Shown here: positions 8,700 through 15,212 of the stretch, one piece after another
How positions within the stretch are numbered: position 1 is the first letter of the stretch
Layout: each line of letters begins with the position of its first letter
Source of the DNA: Clostridia bacterium
GTDB lineage: Bacteria; Bacillota; Clostridia; Lachnospirales; Lachnospiraceae
Direction of reading: 5' to 3'
DNA length: 47,619 nucleotides
NCBI GenBank assembly: GCA_910574475.1
Contig: CAJTAT010000016.1
Location: 1-47,619, forward strand
Program-made: the position numbers and the translations under genes
Notes under the pieces: generated by a model
Seen by the model: the letters and a program-made list of their open reading frames with translations, nothing else
Told to the model about the DNA's origin: nothing
Databases searched by the model: none

Positions 8700-9184
8700 A
8701 AGATAATATCCTCCAATTCTTTAACGGAATCATAAAAAAGGACATTTTTTACAACGCCATCATAGTTAAACGCGTTTGCGGCCATCATATTTCGCGCTGT
8801 TTCTTTTTCTGTGTCTGTAATATTTTCTCCATAGAAATATGCAGACATGGAGATGACATTCTGGTACCTGCGCTTATGATGCATTTCACCTTTGCGGATC
8901 ACAAAATCTGGATGGACATAGGAAATGGCTCTGTCCTGCACATTCTTGACAAAAGGACTGACACTGCCATAACAGCATTGGCTAACGATAATAAGTTCTG
9001 TACATTTGCTCATCTCAATTCCTGTACCCTCATAACCATCATGAATCACACATTTCCCTGGCGTTTTGATCCAACATCCAAAGCAGCCAGTGCAAGGATG
9101 AATCGCTCCCTGAGGACTTATAATCTTATGTTCCCCTTCCACAGGGATATTAAAATGCTCCATATCTGTAAGAATCAGCTTCAT
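8696..9184 (-). CDS. Flavodoxin-family protein with Cys motif
   Basis: 162 aa. It carries the motif CTGCFGCWIKTPGKC (about residues 31-45) that is common in flavodoxin-like iron-sulfur/FMN oxidoreductases, followed by a flavodoxin-like loop (VSQCCYGSVSPFVKN). The extreme N-terminus lacks the usual GSPR phosphate loop, which its partner gene has, so the two may act as a heteromeric flavoprotein. The start is ATG 9184: GGAAGG lies at 9194-9199, 9 nt away, whereas the ATG at 9193 directly abuts it and is rejected. The function is unknown beyond redox. A 19-bp perfect hairpin lies just upstream in the leader. Confidence 0.8.
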   Translation of the reverse strand: MKLILTDMEHFNIPVEGEHKIISPQGAIHPCTGCFGCWIKTPGKCVIHDGYEGTGIEMSKCTELIIVSQCCYGSVSPFVKNVQDRAISYVHPDFVIRKGEMHHKRRYQNVISMSAYFYGENITDTEKETARNMMAANAFNYDGVVKNVLFYDSVKELEDIIL

Positions 9185-9203
9185 TTTCTGCATCCTTCCA
9201 ATT

Positions 9204-9252
9204 TACCCTCAGTGAACAAAGGAACCGTGTGTCCCTTTGTTCACTGAGGGTA
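9204..9252. repeat. 19-bp perfect inverted repeat with TA-CCCTC...GAGGG-TA ends
   Basis: Arms 9204-9222 (TACCCTCAGTGAACAAAGG) and 9234-9252 are perfectly complementary around an 11-nt loop. On the plus strand it is followed by GGTTTGTTTTT and could end transcripts from the MoxR side. On the minus strand it lies in the leader of the flavodoxin pair, immediately before the ribosome site. The ends (TA, then CCCTC) resemble the MITE at 15486-15756, so it may be a miniature palindromic element rather than a designed regulator. Confidence 0.8.
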
Positions 9253-9266
9253 GGTTTGTTTTTATG

Positions 9267-9295
9267 ATTTTAACACATGTGGAAAATAAACACAA
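9267..9295 (-). promoter_or_regulatory. Probable promoter of the flavodoxin pair
   Basis: On the minus strand, TTGTGT (9290-9295) and TAAAAT (9267-9272) are spaced 17 bp apart, with a CACATGTG palindrome just upstream of the -10 that could be an operator. The -35 is weak. The transcript would begin just before the 19-bp hairpin. Confidence 0.5.
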
Positions 9296-9310
9296 GTTTC
9301 GTAAATATAT

Positions 9311-9358
9311 AAAAATGCCTCCTCCGCGAATCGGGCACGCTCCCTGTCCACGGAGGAT
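9311..9358 (-). terminator. Terminator after the anti-sigma gene
   Basis: Read on the minus strand: CCTCCGTG, a loop of about 22 nt, then CGCGGAGG, followed by AGGCATTTTTA. A typical rho-independent hairpin, though with a large loop, 15-60 bp beyond the anti-sigma stop codon. Confidence 0.75.
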
Positions 9359-9372
9359 ATGAATTACCCGGG

Positions 9373-10173
9373 CTACTTCATGGTATCCACGATCGCTTTT
9401 ATGGTATCAGTGGAAACTCTTCCTTTTAAAGTGTATCGGATTCCATCTGCCACAAAAATCGCCACTTTTTCCGATACATAATTTTCCAAATCTTTTTCCA
9501 GGATGGTATCTTCTAAAAGATTAACGGAATAACCCTGGCCGGATGTATAATTTTCCACGAACTGGTACAGCCCAAGATAATCTGTCTCCCATCCAGTAAC
9601 CATCTGAGATTCGCTCAGGATTAAATCAGCAGTTAATGAGACTGGTGAAAAATATTCGCTTCCGTTATCGTAGGAGTAGCGGTTTTCCTCTACAATCCAC
9701 TGGTAGTTGCTGGTATCTCCCAGGATAAAATGCTCCACCGTAACAATTGCAAAATTTTCTGTGTCTGTCATAACTTGACATTGCATATAAGGATTGTCTA
9801 AAGACAGGTGGGTGTCCAAAAGATGAACTCCCAAATCATCTTTTAGTGTCATATAGTCGCTGAAATCTTTTTTGACAATTCCATATTCATCTGCCGGGGT
9901 ATCCAGTTCTTTTATCTGTACCATCTGCATGGGATTGAGCTCAGGTAATACTTCCTCATTTATCTGTACCTTATTTAGCATATGGTATCCTGCATAAACT
10001 GTGGTTCCGCCTAAGATAGCGACTAGAATAGAAGCAGCAATGCTCTTCCACGCACTTATCCGGCCAGACTTGCCAGACATACTTGCGCTTCGAATCTTGC
10101 TTTTTATCCCCTCATTTAGCTTTAACTCTTTGAGTTCCCAGTCAATACTGCTTTTTATGTCAGTTTTTTTCAT
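9373..10173 (-). CDS. Membrane anti-sigma factor (putative)
   Basis: 266 aa. A short charged cytoplasmic N-terminus (1-43), one membrane helix at about 44-62 (IAASILVAILGGTTVYAGY), then about 200 residues outside the cell. Its gene overlaps the ECF sigma gene by 14 nt, the classic sigma/anti-sigma layout, from which the function is inferred. The extracytoplasmic part resembles DUF4179-type anti-sigma sensor domains in general form, but I cannot name its signal. No zinc-binding HxxxCxxC anti-sigma motif is present in the N-terminus. Confidence 0.75.
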   Translation of the reverse strand: MKKTDIKSSIDWELKELKLNEGIKSKIRSASMSGKSGRISAWKSIAASILVAILGGTTVYAGYHMLNKVQINEEVLPELNPMQMVQIKELDTPADEYGIVKKDFSDYMTLKDDLGVHLLDTHLSLDNPYMQCQVMTDTENFAIVTVEHFILGDTSNYQWIVEENRYSYDNGSEYFSPVSLTADLILSESQMVTGWETDYLGLYQFVENYTSGQGYSVNLLEDTILEKDLENYVSEKVAIFVADGIRYTLKGRVSTDTIKAIVDTMK

Positions 10174-10663
10174 ATCCTACCTCCACTAGATTTTTTTTCA
10201 GTCTTTTCCTTGCTCTGTTCAGACGTTGAATGATGGCATTTTCCGTTTTTCCAATAACCACAGCAATCTCCCGGACAGACAAATCCTGATAATAGTACAG
10301 AACAAGGATCTCTCTGTCCTTTGCATTAAGCTTCATGATAGCCGCTGATACACTGTCTGTCTCTATAAATTGATCGATGGGATTGGTATCGGCTTCTTCC
10401 ATATGATATTCGAAATGGTTTTGTCTGATCTGGAACCAGCGGTTTCTCATAATATTTTTGCAACAATTGATTGCAATGCGTATCAACCAGGTTTTTTCAC
10501 TGGATTGATGTTTAAATGAGCCGTAGGAATTCATGGCTTTGATAAATGTTTCCTGAACAGCGTCTTCCGCAAGTTGATAGTCTCTCAGGTATAAATAGCA
10601 TGTACGTAAAATCGTATCGCCATATTCATTCATGAGTCGTTCTAAAAATGGTTCTGCCGGCAT
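10160..10663 (-). CDS. ECF RNA polymerase sigma factor
   Basis: 167 aa, normal for ECF sigma factors. Region 2 contains QLAEDAVQETFIKAMN (-10 recognition side), and region 4 the helix-turn-helix LSVREIAVVIGKTENAIIQRL (-35 recognition). The start is ATG 10663, with AAAGGAG ending 7 nt upstream. A longer reading frame that continues to 10723 runs into the IS and is an artefact of the insertion. The IS1182-like element sits 20 bp from this start codon and separates the pair from its old upstream DNA, so expression and autoregulation have probably changed. The layout suggests a cell-envelope stress response. Confidence 0.9.
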   Translation of the reverse strand: MPAEPFLERLMNEYGDTILRTCYLYLRDYQLAEDAVQETFIKAMNSYGSFKHQSSEKTWLIRIAINCCKNIMRNRWFQIRQNHFEYHMEEADTNPIDQFIETDSVSAAIMKLNAKDREILVLYYYQDLSVREIAVVIGKTENAIIQRLNRARKRLKKNLVEVGYEKN

Positions 10664-10682
10664 ATTTGATCTCCTTTCACTT

Positions 10683-10693
10683 ATTAGACACAA
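10683..10693 (+). repeat. Target-site duplication, left copy
   Basis: ATTAGACACAA directly abuts the left tip of the IS1182-like element and is repeated exactly at 12453-12463. The next bases on both sides differ, so the duplication is exactly 11 bp. Confidence 0.95.
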
Positions 10694-12452
10694 TAGGCGT
10701 TTGCGAAACGCCAGAACCCGCATAAATACGGGATTCTCTTTGTTACAAAATAAAACAACTCCTCACTGGTCTGTGGTATAATTGAAATGTCCAGTAACAA
10801 TTATCCATATCCACCAGTAAAGGAGTCGTATCTATATGATAACACATAAACAGCTCTCTTTGGCAGATATTTTTACCGATTGCCAAAATAAATTTGGTGA
10901 TGATAAATATCAGTTCCTTGAACTTCTCGAAAATACCATTAACTTAGATGAAATTGTCCCAGTGTCCTTTATTTCTCATTTCCATGCCGCCACCGGCAGG
11001 CCCCGTAAGTATCTGCTTTATCCAATGCTCAGGGCTCTGTTATTACAGCTTATCTTCTCAATCCCAACAACATCCCTGCTGATCGTATTCCTAAAATATT
11101 CCCATGAACTGCGGGACTTCTGTGGGTTTGATGTTGTCCCGGATGCCTCTAAATTCACCCGGTTCAAACAGGATTTTTTATCGGACTTACAATCCATGTT
11201 CGATCATCTTGTTAACTTAACCGAACCAATCTGCCATTGTATTGATATACAGAAAGCTTCCATGCTTCTCTTTGACACCTCCGGCATTGAGGCATGGGTT
11301 ACAGAAAACAATCCCAAATATGCCAACCGTATCATCAAACAACTTAAAGCCTTCAAAAAAGCAAAAGGGACTGACGATTCCTTTGACCCTTATAAAGCCG
11401 CCTACGGCTCCATGCCTTCCCATGCTGCCGCCAATCCAGCCATTCAGCAGATGTACATTAACGGGCATTTCTGTTATGCTTATAAATTCGGTATTATTAC
11501 TAATGGACTCGGCATTGTCCGGGATATTTCCTTTTATAACAAGGACTTTCTTGAGGCCCATCCTGACATCATCGTTGCAAAAAAATCCGATTCCCCGGAT
11601 GAAGATAAGAGTCTTGCCGATTCCAAAGCATTGGTTCCCACTTTAAAGGATTTCTTTCGGAAACATCCGCTTTTCAATCCGAAAACTTTTCTGGGAGACG
11701 CCGCATTTGATTCCATTGAAATCTACAAATACCTGTTATGGGAAGCTTCCTTTGAGGAAGCTTACATTCCTCTCAACGGAAGAATCTCCCTTCCGGAATC
11801 AGACTGCCCGCTGAATAAGGACGGCGTCCCCTGCTGCCCTAAAGACCCGTCTCTTCCAATGAAACGCGAAGGAAGCAGATCCCATCTCCGCTGCGGGCTG
11901 CCGACCATGAAGTTTGTATGCCCAAAAATGAAATGGGAATATGATAAAACAACCGGGAAAAGCAAACGTGTCTGCCACTGTGAAAATCCATGTACAGAAT
12001 CCCCCTGCGGCAGAATGTTTTATATTTATTCCGAGAAAAACCTGCGCGCCTATCCTGGTACGGTCCGCGGTACGGCTGGATGGGATTCCACCTATAAGAT
12101 CAGGGTAAATGTTGAGAAATCAATCAACCATTTCAAGGATAGTTTCTGTGTTGCCGGGCGTAAAACGCAGAATGAAAAAACGCTTCATGCTGACCTGCTT
12201 CTCGCCGGGATTACCCAGCTTATTACTGTAATGGCGGCTGATAAACTGCACAGGCATCAATATATCCGCAGTTTAAAACCTCTGATTGCATAACCTTACA
12301 TACCGCATACCGTTTCACGGGCAGATATCCTTATCTGCTTTGTCTGCATGTCTTAAAATCCTTGGTATACACATCCACCTCCTGTAAGTCCGGCTCAACC
12401 GGGTCTTTGCCCTATTGGAATCAAGATTTTGAACTTGTTTCGCAATTACCTA
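10694..12452 (+). mobile_element. Complete IS1182-like insertion sequence, copy B
   Basis: 1759 bp. Ends are imperfect 16-bp inverted repeats: TAGGCGTTTGCGAAAC at 10694-10709 and the complement of TAGGTAATTGCGAAAC at 12437-12452 (13 of 16 identical). It is flanked by an 11-bp direct repeat, ATTAGACACAA. It carries one intact transposase gene. Near the left end are two hairpins (10695-10711 and 10717-10732), and a GCAGATA/TATCTGC hairpin at about 12322-12338 may end the transposase transcript. A TATAAT at 10777-10782 is a -10 candidate for the transposase. The intact ORF, clean ends and duplication indicate a recent single insertion. Confidence 0.95.
10836..12293 (+). CDS. IS1182-family transposase
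   Basis: 485 aa, full length. DDE catalytic triad candidates: D147 in LLFDTSGIEAW, D288 in FLGDAAFD and E426 in VNVEKSINHFK. A Cys-rich insert at about 323-390 (CPLNKDGVPCCP, CHCENPC) is typical of the family and probably binds zinc. The N-terminal 100 residues hold the conserved transposase DNA-binding region. The start ATG 10836 follows AAAGGAG. The element has intact ends, so the enzyme is likely active. Confidence 0.95.
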   Translation: MITHKQLSLADIFTDCQNKFGDDKYQFLELLENTINLDEIVPVSFISHFHAATGRPRKYLLYPMLRALLLQLIFSIPTTSLLIVFLKYSHELRDFCGFDVVPDASKFTRFKQDFLSDLQSMFDHLVNLTEPICHCIDIQKASMLLFDTSGIEAWVTENNPKYANRIIKQLKAFKKAKGTDDSFDPYKAAYGSMPSHAAANPAIQQMYINGHFCYAYKFGIITNGLGIVRDISFYNKDFLEAHPDIIVAKKSDSPDEDKSLADSKALVPTLKDFFRKHPLFNPKTFLGDAAFDSIEIYKYLLWEASFEEAYIPLNGRISLPESDCPLNKDGVPCCPKDPSLPMKREGSRSHLRCGLPTMKFVCPKMKWEYDKTTGKSKRVCHCENPCTESPCGRMFYIYSEKNLRAYPGTVRGTAGWDSTYKIRVNVEKSINHFKDSFCVAGRKTQNEKTLHADLLLAGITQLITVMAADKLHRHQYIRSLKPLIA

Positions 12453-12463
12453 ATTAGACACAA
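12453..12463 (+). repeat. Target-site duplication, right copy
   Basis: ATTAGACACAA, identical to 10683-10693, immediately after the right tip of the IS at 12452. The matching copies show that this element entered here by itself and that the flanks have not since been rearranged. Confidence 0.95.
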
Positions 12464-12616
12464 GGTAAGGTTACAATATTACAGGATAAATTTGTCATTT
12501 CTGTAGACGATATAGAAATCACATGGTATAATCGAAGACAAAGTTCACCAGAACTTCAGTTAAAATACTATCTAAAATCTGGTATAAAATATGTACAAAT
12601 CAGCAAACTATCTTAG
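12458..12616 (+). pseudogene. Open frame without start codon, probable gene remnant
   Basis: Codons 12458-12613 encode about 52 residues that read like real protein (…DKFVISVDDIEITWYNRRQ… ending …KYVQISKLS), then stop TAG at 12614-12616. There is no ATG, GTG or TTG in frame, and a stop lies just upstream within the target duplication. It is therefore probably the 3' end of a gene lost before the IS arrived. I do not recognise the family. Together with 12294-12452 (IS tail), this fills the gap between the transposase and rubredoxin. Confidence 0.4.
12560..12588 (+). promoter_or_regulatory. Probable rubredoxin promoter
   Basis: Extended -10 TGGTATAAA (12580-12588) with TTAAAA 17 bp upstream (12560-12565). 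It lies 40 bp before the rubredoxin start. Confidence 0.55.
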
Positions 12617-12628
12617 GAGGTGATAAGC

Positions 12629-12787
12629 GTGAAAAAATATGTATGTGAGCCCTGCGGCTATATCTATGATCCAGAAGTGGGCGATCCAGATAACGGAATT
12701 GAACCCGGAACTGCATTTGAAGATATCCCAGAGGATTGGGTGTGCCCTATCTGTGGAATGGGAAAAGAAGCATTTGTAGAAGAGTAA
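12629..12787 (+). CDS. Rubredoxin
   Basis: 52 aa, the standard rubredoxin size. Two CxxC knuckles, CEPCG at 6-10 and CPICG at 39-43, bind a single iron atom; the aromatic core (Y4, Y11, W37) is conserved. A small cytoplasmic electron carrier, in anaerobes commonly serving peroxide/superoxide reductases or flavoproteins. Start GTG 12629 with a strong TAGGAGGTG ribosome site at 12614-12622. Single-gene transcript: its own promoter and a terminator follow. No obvious redox partner is adjacent, though flavoproteins are encoded 4 kb away. Confidence 0.95.
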   Translation: MKKYVCEPCGYIYDPEVGDPDNGIEPGTAFEDIPEDWVCPICGMGKEAFVEE

Positions 12788-12806
12788 AATACAAACGCTA
12801 AAATAA

Positions 12807-12850
12807 AAGCCATCGGGCCAAGGAAACTATAGGCCGCAGATGGCTTTTTT
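12807..12850 (+). terminator. Rubredoxin terminator
   Basis: AAGCCATC at 12807-12814 pairs with GATGGCTT at 12839-12846, with an additional GGGCC/GGCC pair inside, followed by TTTT. It lies between the convergent rubredoxin and AlaX genes. Confidence 0.9.
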
Positions 12851-12894
12851 CGTGGGATAAATGATAGGCTTATGTCTTTGCCAGAAAATGAGTT

Positions 12895-14040
12895 TCAGAG
12901 CAACAGATTGCGAATAGCCTCTTGAGTTCCCACAAGAGAACCTTGCACCATTTCTGGCTTTCCGCCGCCTTTTCCCTGAAATGCAGTATTCAGTCTCTTA
13001 CACAGAGGGCGTACATCTAAGGAGGAACTTCCCAGTACATAGCGGTATCCCTCTCTGTCATTTCCTGTAAAGACACAGGCGGTTCCAGTACACCGGGGAG
13101 TCAGGAGATTGACAAATTCCCGCATGGTGTTTGCATCAAGCCCTTCCTCAAAAAACACAAGGTCTTTAGAGCCTTCCGGGACTGCCGCCGCCTTTTCCCG
13201 GACCATAGCCATCTGAAACTGCATCAGACGGCCTGTTATAGTGTAATTTTCCTGTTTTAGACGCTCCACAGCAGTAGCTATTTGTTCTTCTTTTGCAGAG
13301 AGGAGGACGGAGACTGCTCTGACGCTTGCTTCCTTTTCCTCATAGTCAGCCAGCGCCCGGTCTCCGGCCAGAAGATTGATTCGGACGCCTCCCCGGTGGG
13401 ACTGAACATTTGTGAGCTTGATAAGGCCGATCTCTCCGGTGAACGTTACATGGGGAGCACAGCAGGCGCAAGTATCAATGTCGGGAATGGCGACAATCCG
13501 CACCTGGCCTTCAATTTCGATCTTGCTGCGGTAATCCAGAGATTTAAGCTCTTCTCTTGAGGGATAAGTGACCTTTACAGGAAGATTGGACCATACAGCC
13601 TGATTGGCAGTGATCTCGATTTCTGCTAACTCTTCTTTTGTGATTGGTCCGTTAAAATCCAGTGTCACATCTTTCTCTCCCAGGTGAAATCCTACATTGT
13701 CATAGCCAAAACGCTGGTGAATGAGGCCTGAGACAATGTGCTCCCCTGAGTGCTGCTGCATACGGGAAAAGCGTTTGGCCCAGTCAATGCGTCCTCTGAC
13801 GCTTACTCCTGGTTCTAGAGGTTCTTTTGCATAGTGCCAGATAACTTCCCCTTTTTCGTGCGTGTCAATTACCTGAATATCATTTAAAAATCCGGTATCT
13901 CCAGCCTGGCCGCCCCCTTCCGGGAAAAAGCCTGTCTGATTCAAACTGATATAGAAAAGCTCTCCGTGGGGTTCACAGGCTGTTACAATCGCAGGGAACT
14001 CTTTTAGATGACTGTCCTGCTCGTATAGTTTGTCTGTCAT
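12895..14040 (-). CDS. Alanyl-tRNA editing protein (AlaX-L, with DHHA1 domain)
   Basis: 381 aa. A free-standing homologue of the alanyl-tRNA synthetase editing domain, which removes serine or glycine from mischarged tRNA-Ala. Zinc-site motifs are present: HSGEH (H97, H101) and CCAPH (C193, H197). The C-terminus has the DHHA1 signature GKGGGKPEMVQG, so this is the long AlaX form. Start taken as ATG 14040, preceded by GAGGAG 13 nt upstream, which is rather far. Upstream in-frame ATGs at 14061 and 14085 have no ribosome site. Single gene between its own extended -10 promoter and a terminator region. Confidence 0.9.
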   Translation of the reverse strand: MTDKLYEQDSHLKEFPAIVTACEPHGELFYISLNQTGFFPEGGGQAGDTGFLNDIQVIDTHEKGEVIWHYAKEPLEPGVSVRGRIDWAKRFSRMQQHSGEHIVSGLIHQRFGYDNVGFHLGEKDVTLDFNGPITKEELAEIEITANQAVWSNLPVKVTYPSREELKSLDYRSKIEIEGQVRIVAIPDIDTCACCAPHVTFTGEIGLIKLTNVQSHRGGVRINLLAGDRALADYEEKEASVRAVSVLLSAKEEQIATAVERLKQENYTITGRLMQFQMAMVREKAAAVPEGSKDLVFFEEGLDANTMREFVNLLTPRCTGTACVFTGNDREGYRYVLGSSSLDVRPLCKRLNTAFQGKGGGKPEMVQGSLVGTQEAIRNLLL

Positions 14041-14075
14041 ATCTGATTCGATTCTCCTCATATTTTTTTGGTATA

Positions 14076-14084
14076 AGTATAGCA
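14076..14084 (-). promoter_or_regulatory. Extended -10 promoter of the AlaX gene
   Basis: TGCTATACT on the minus strand (TGn-TATACT), 36 bp before ATG 14040. The best -35 candidate is weak, as is usual for extended -10 promoters. It is back-to-back with the plus-strand promoter at 14091-14119. Confidence 0.5.
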
Positions 14085-14090
14085 CTGGAA

Positions 14091-14119
14091 TTGACTTTTG
14101 CCTAGCAAAAACATATACT
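14091..14119 (+). promoter_or_regulatory. Promoter of the 96-aa gene-tcdA-lipoprotein unit
   Basis: TTGACT (14091-14096), 17 bp, TATACT (14114-14119), ending 34 bp before ATG 14154. Close to the sigma-70 consensus. Confidence 0.8.
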
Positions 14120-14153
14120 TTAAGAATCAGAGACAGGCAGGTGTGAAAGCATT

Positions 14154-14444
14154 ATGATTGACTTACATGGACAGGCAGGGCTGCCCTATATTAACCGGGG
14201 AGTCTACACAGGAAGCTACCAGGGGATGCGGTACCGGATGTGCAAAAAGACAGAGGAAGGAGAGGAAGCCTATCTGGAAGCCGTGATATACCCAGAACCC
14301 TATTGCTTTGAGGCGACACCGGAGGAGAAAAAACAGTTTCACAAATTCCCTTTTACAGAGGATGGCTTCACAGAGGCTATCCATTGGCTGAACGAGGAAT
14401 ATGAAAGGCAGAGGGAATACTGGGAGAAAAACGAGAGGATATAA
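14154..14444 (+). CDS. Conserved-looking small protein of unknown function
   Basis: 96 aa, soluble, rich in aromatic and acidic residues, no signal peptide. I do not recognise a family. Its frame is closed by good codons, it has a clear promoter 34 bp upstream, and it ends 12 bp before tcdA, whose ribosome site overlaps its end. It is therefore likely co-transcribed with tcdA. A link to tRNA modification is only suggested by position. Confidence 0.7.
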   Translation: MIDLHGQAGLPYINRGVYTGSYQGMRYRMCKKTEEGEEAYLEAVIYPEPYCFEATPEEKKQFHKFPFTEDGFTEAIHWLNEEYERQREYWEKNERI

Positions 14445-14456
14445 GAGGAGAAGAGC

Positions 14457-15212
14457 GTGGAAAGTCCATTTTCAAGAACAGAATTGATGTTTGGAAAAGA
14501 GGCTGTGGAGGTACTAAAACATTCCAGAGTGGCTGTATTTGGAATCGGCGGTGTGGGAGGCTATGTGGTTGAGGCTCTGGTGCGAAGCGGTGTGGGCGCC
14601 ATAGATCTGATTGATCATGATAAAGTGTGCCTGACCAACCTGAACCGTCAGATTATTGCCACCACAAAAACTATAGGAAGTTATAAAGTGGATGTGATGA
14701 AAGAGCGGATTTTAGACATAAACCCCAAGGCAGAGGTTCATACCCACCAATGCTTTTATTTGCCGGATACAAAGGACGCATTTGATTTTTGTCAGTACTC
14801 CTATGTGGTGGATGCAGTGGATACCGTAGCGGCGAAAATTCAGTTGGTCTTGGAGGCCCAGAGGGCTCAGGTGCCGATTATCAGCAGTATGGGAGCAGGA
14901 AATAAAATGCATCCAGAGATGTTTGAAGTAGCGGACATCTATGAGACCTCTGTGTGTCCTCTGGCCAGAGTTATGCGCCGGGAATTGAAAAAGAGGGGGA
15001 TAGAGAGACTAAAGGTGGTATATTCAAAAGAAAAGCCTGTTCCGCCCAGGGAAGAGTCAGATGAAGACTGTCATGCAAAGGAAAAAAAACCTTGCCAGGA
15101 TAGAAAAGCAATTCCAGGCTCCAATGCCTTTGTTCCTTCTGTGGCAGGATTAATTCTTGCGGGTGAAGTGATTAAGGATTTGATATTTTATCAAATAGGG
15201 AGGAAGGAGTGA
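14457..15212 (+). CDS. tcdA: tRNA threonylcarbamoyladenosine dehydratase
   Basis: 251 aa, ThiF/E1-like ATP-dependent enzyme that cyclises t6A37 to ct6A in tRNAs. Seen: nucleotide loop GIGGVGG at 29-35, LNRQ at 62-65 with an arginine that contacts ATP, and a C-terminal segment PGSNAFVPSVAGLILAGEV typical of TcdA. Start is GTG 14457 with AAGAGGAG at 14443-14450. It overlaps the following lipoprotein gene by 4 nt (GTGA), indicating coupling. Other ThiF relatives (MoeB, ThiF) are less likely because the sulfur-carrier features are missing. Confidence 0.9.
   Translation: MESPFSRTELMFGKEAVEVLKHSRVAVFGIGGVGGYVVEALVRSGVGAIDLIDHDKVCLTNLNRQIIATTKTIGSYKVDVMKERILDINPKAEVHTHQCFYLPDTKDAFDFCQYSYVVDAVDTVAAKIQLVLEAQRAQVPIISSMGAGNKMHPEMFEVADIYETSVCPLARVMRRELKKRGIERLKVVYSKEKPVPPREESDEDCHAKEKKPCQDRKAIPGSNAFVPSVAGLILAGEVIKDLIFYQIGRKE

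Noticed and set aside
106..10693. Composite transposon made of the two IS1182-like copies and the 10.6 kb between them
   Set aside because: Copy B has its own exact 11-bp target duplication on both sides, which indicates independent insertion. The genes between the copies are ordinary chromosomal genes.
10664..10723. A 20-residue N-terminal extension of the ECF sigma factor
   Set aside because: It is encoded by the IS tip and the target duplication. A good ribosome site and ATG at 10663 give the normal sigma start.
12524..12532. TGGTATAAT as a strong extended -10 promoter
   Set aside because: It lies within the coding-like remnant, has no -35, and a better placed promoter lies at 12560-12588. 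It could still be weakly active.
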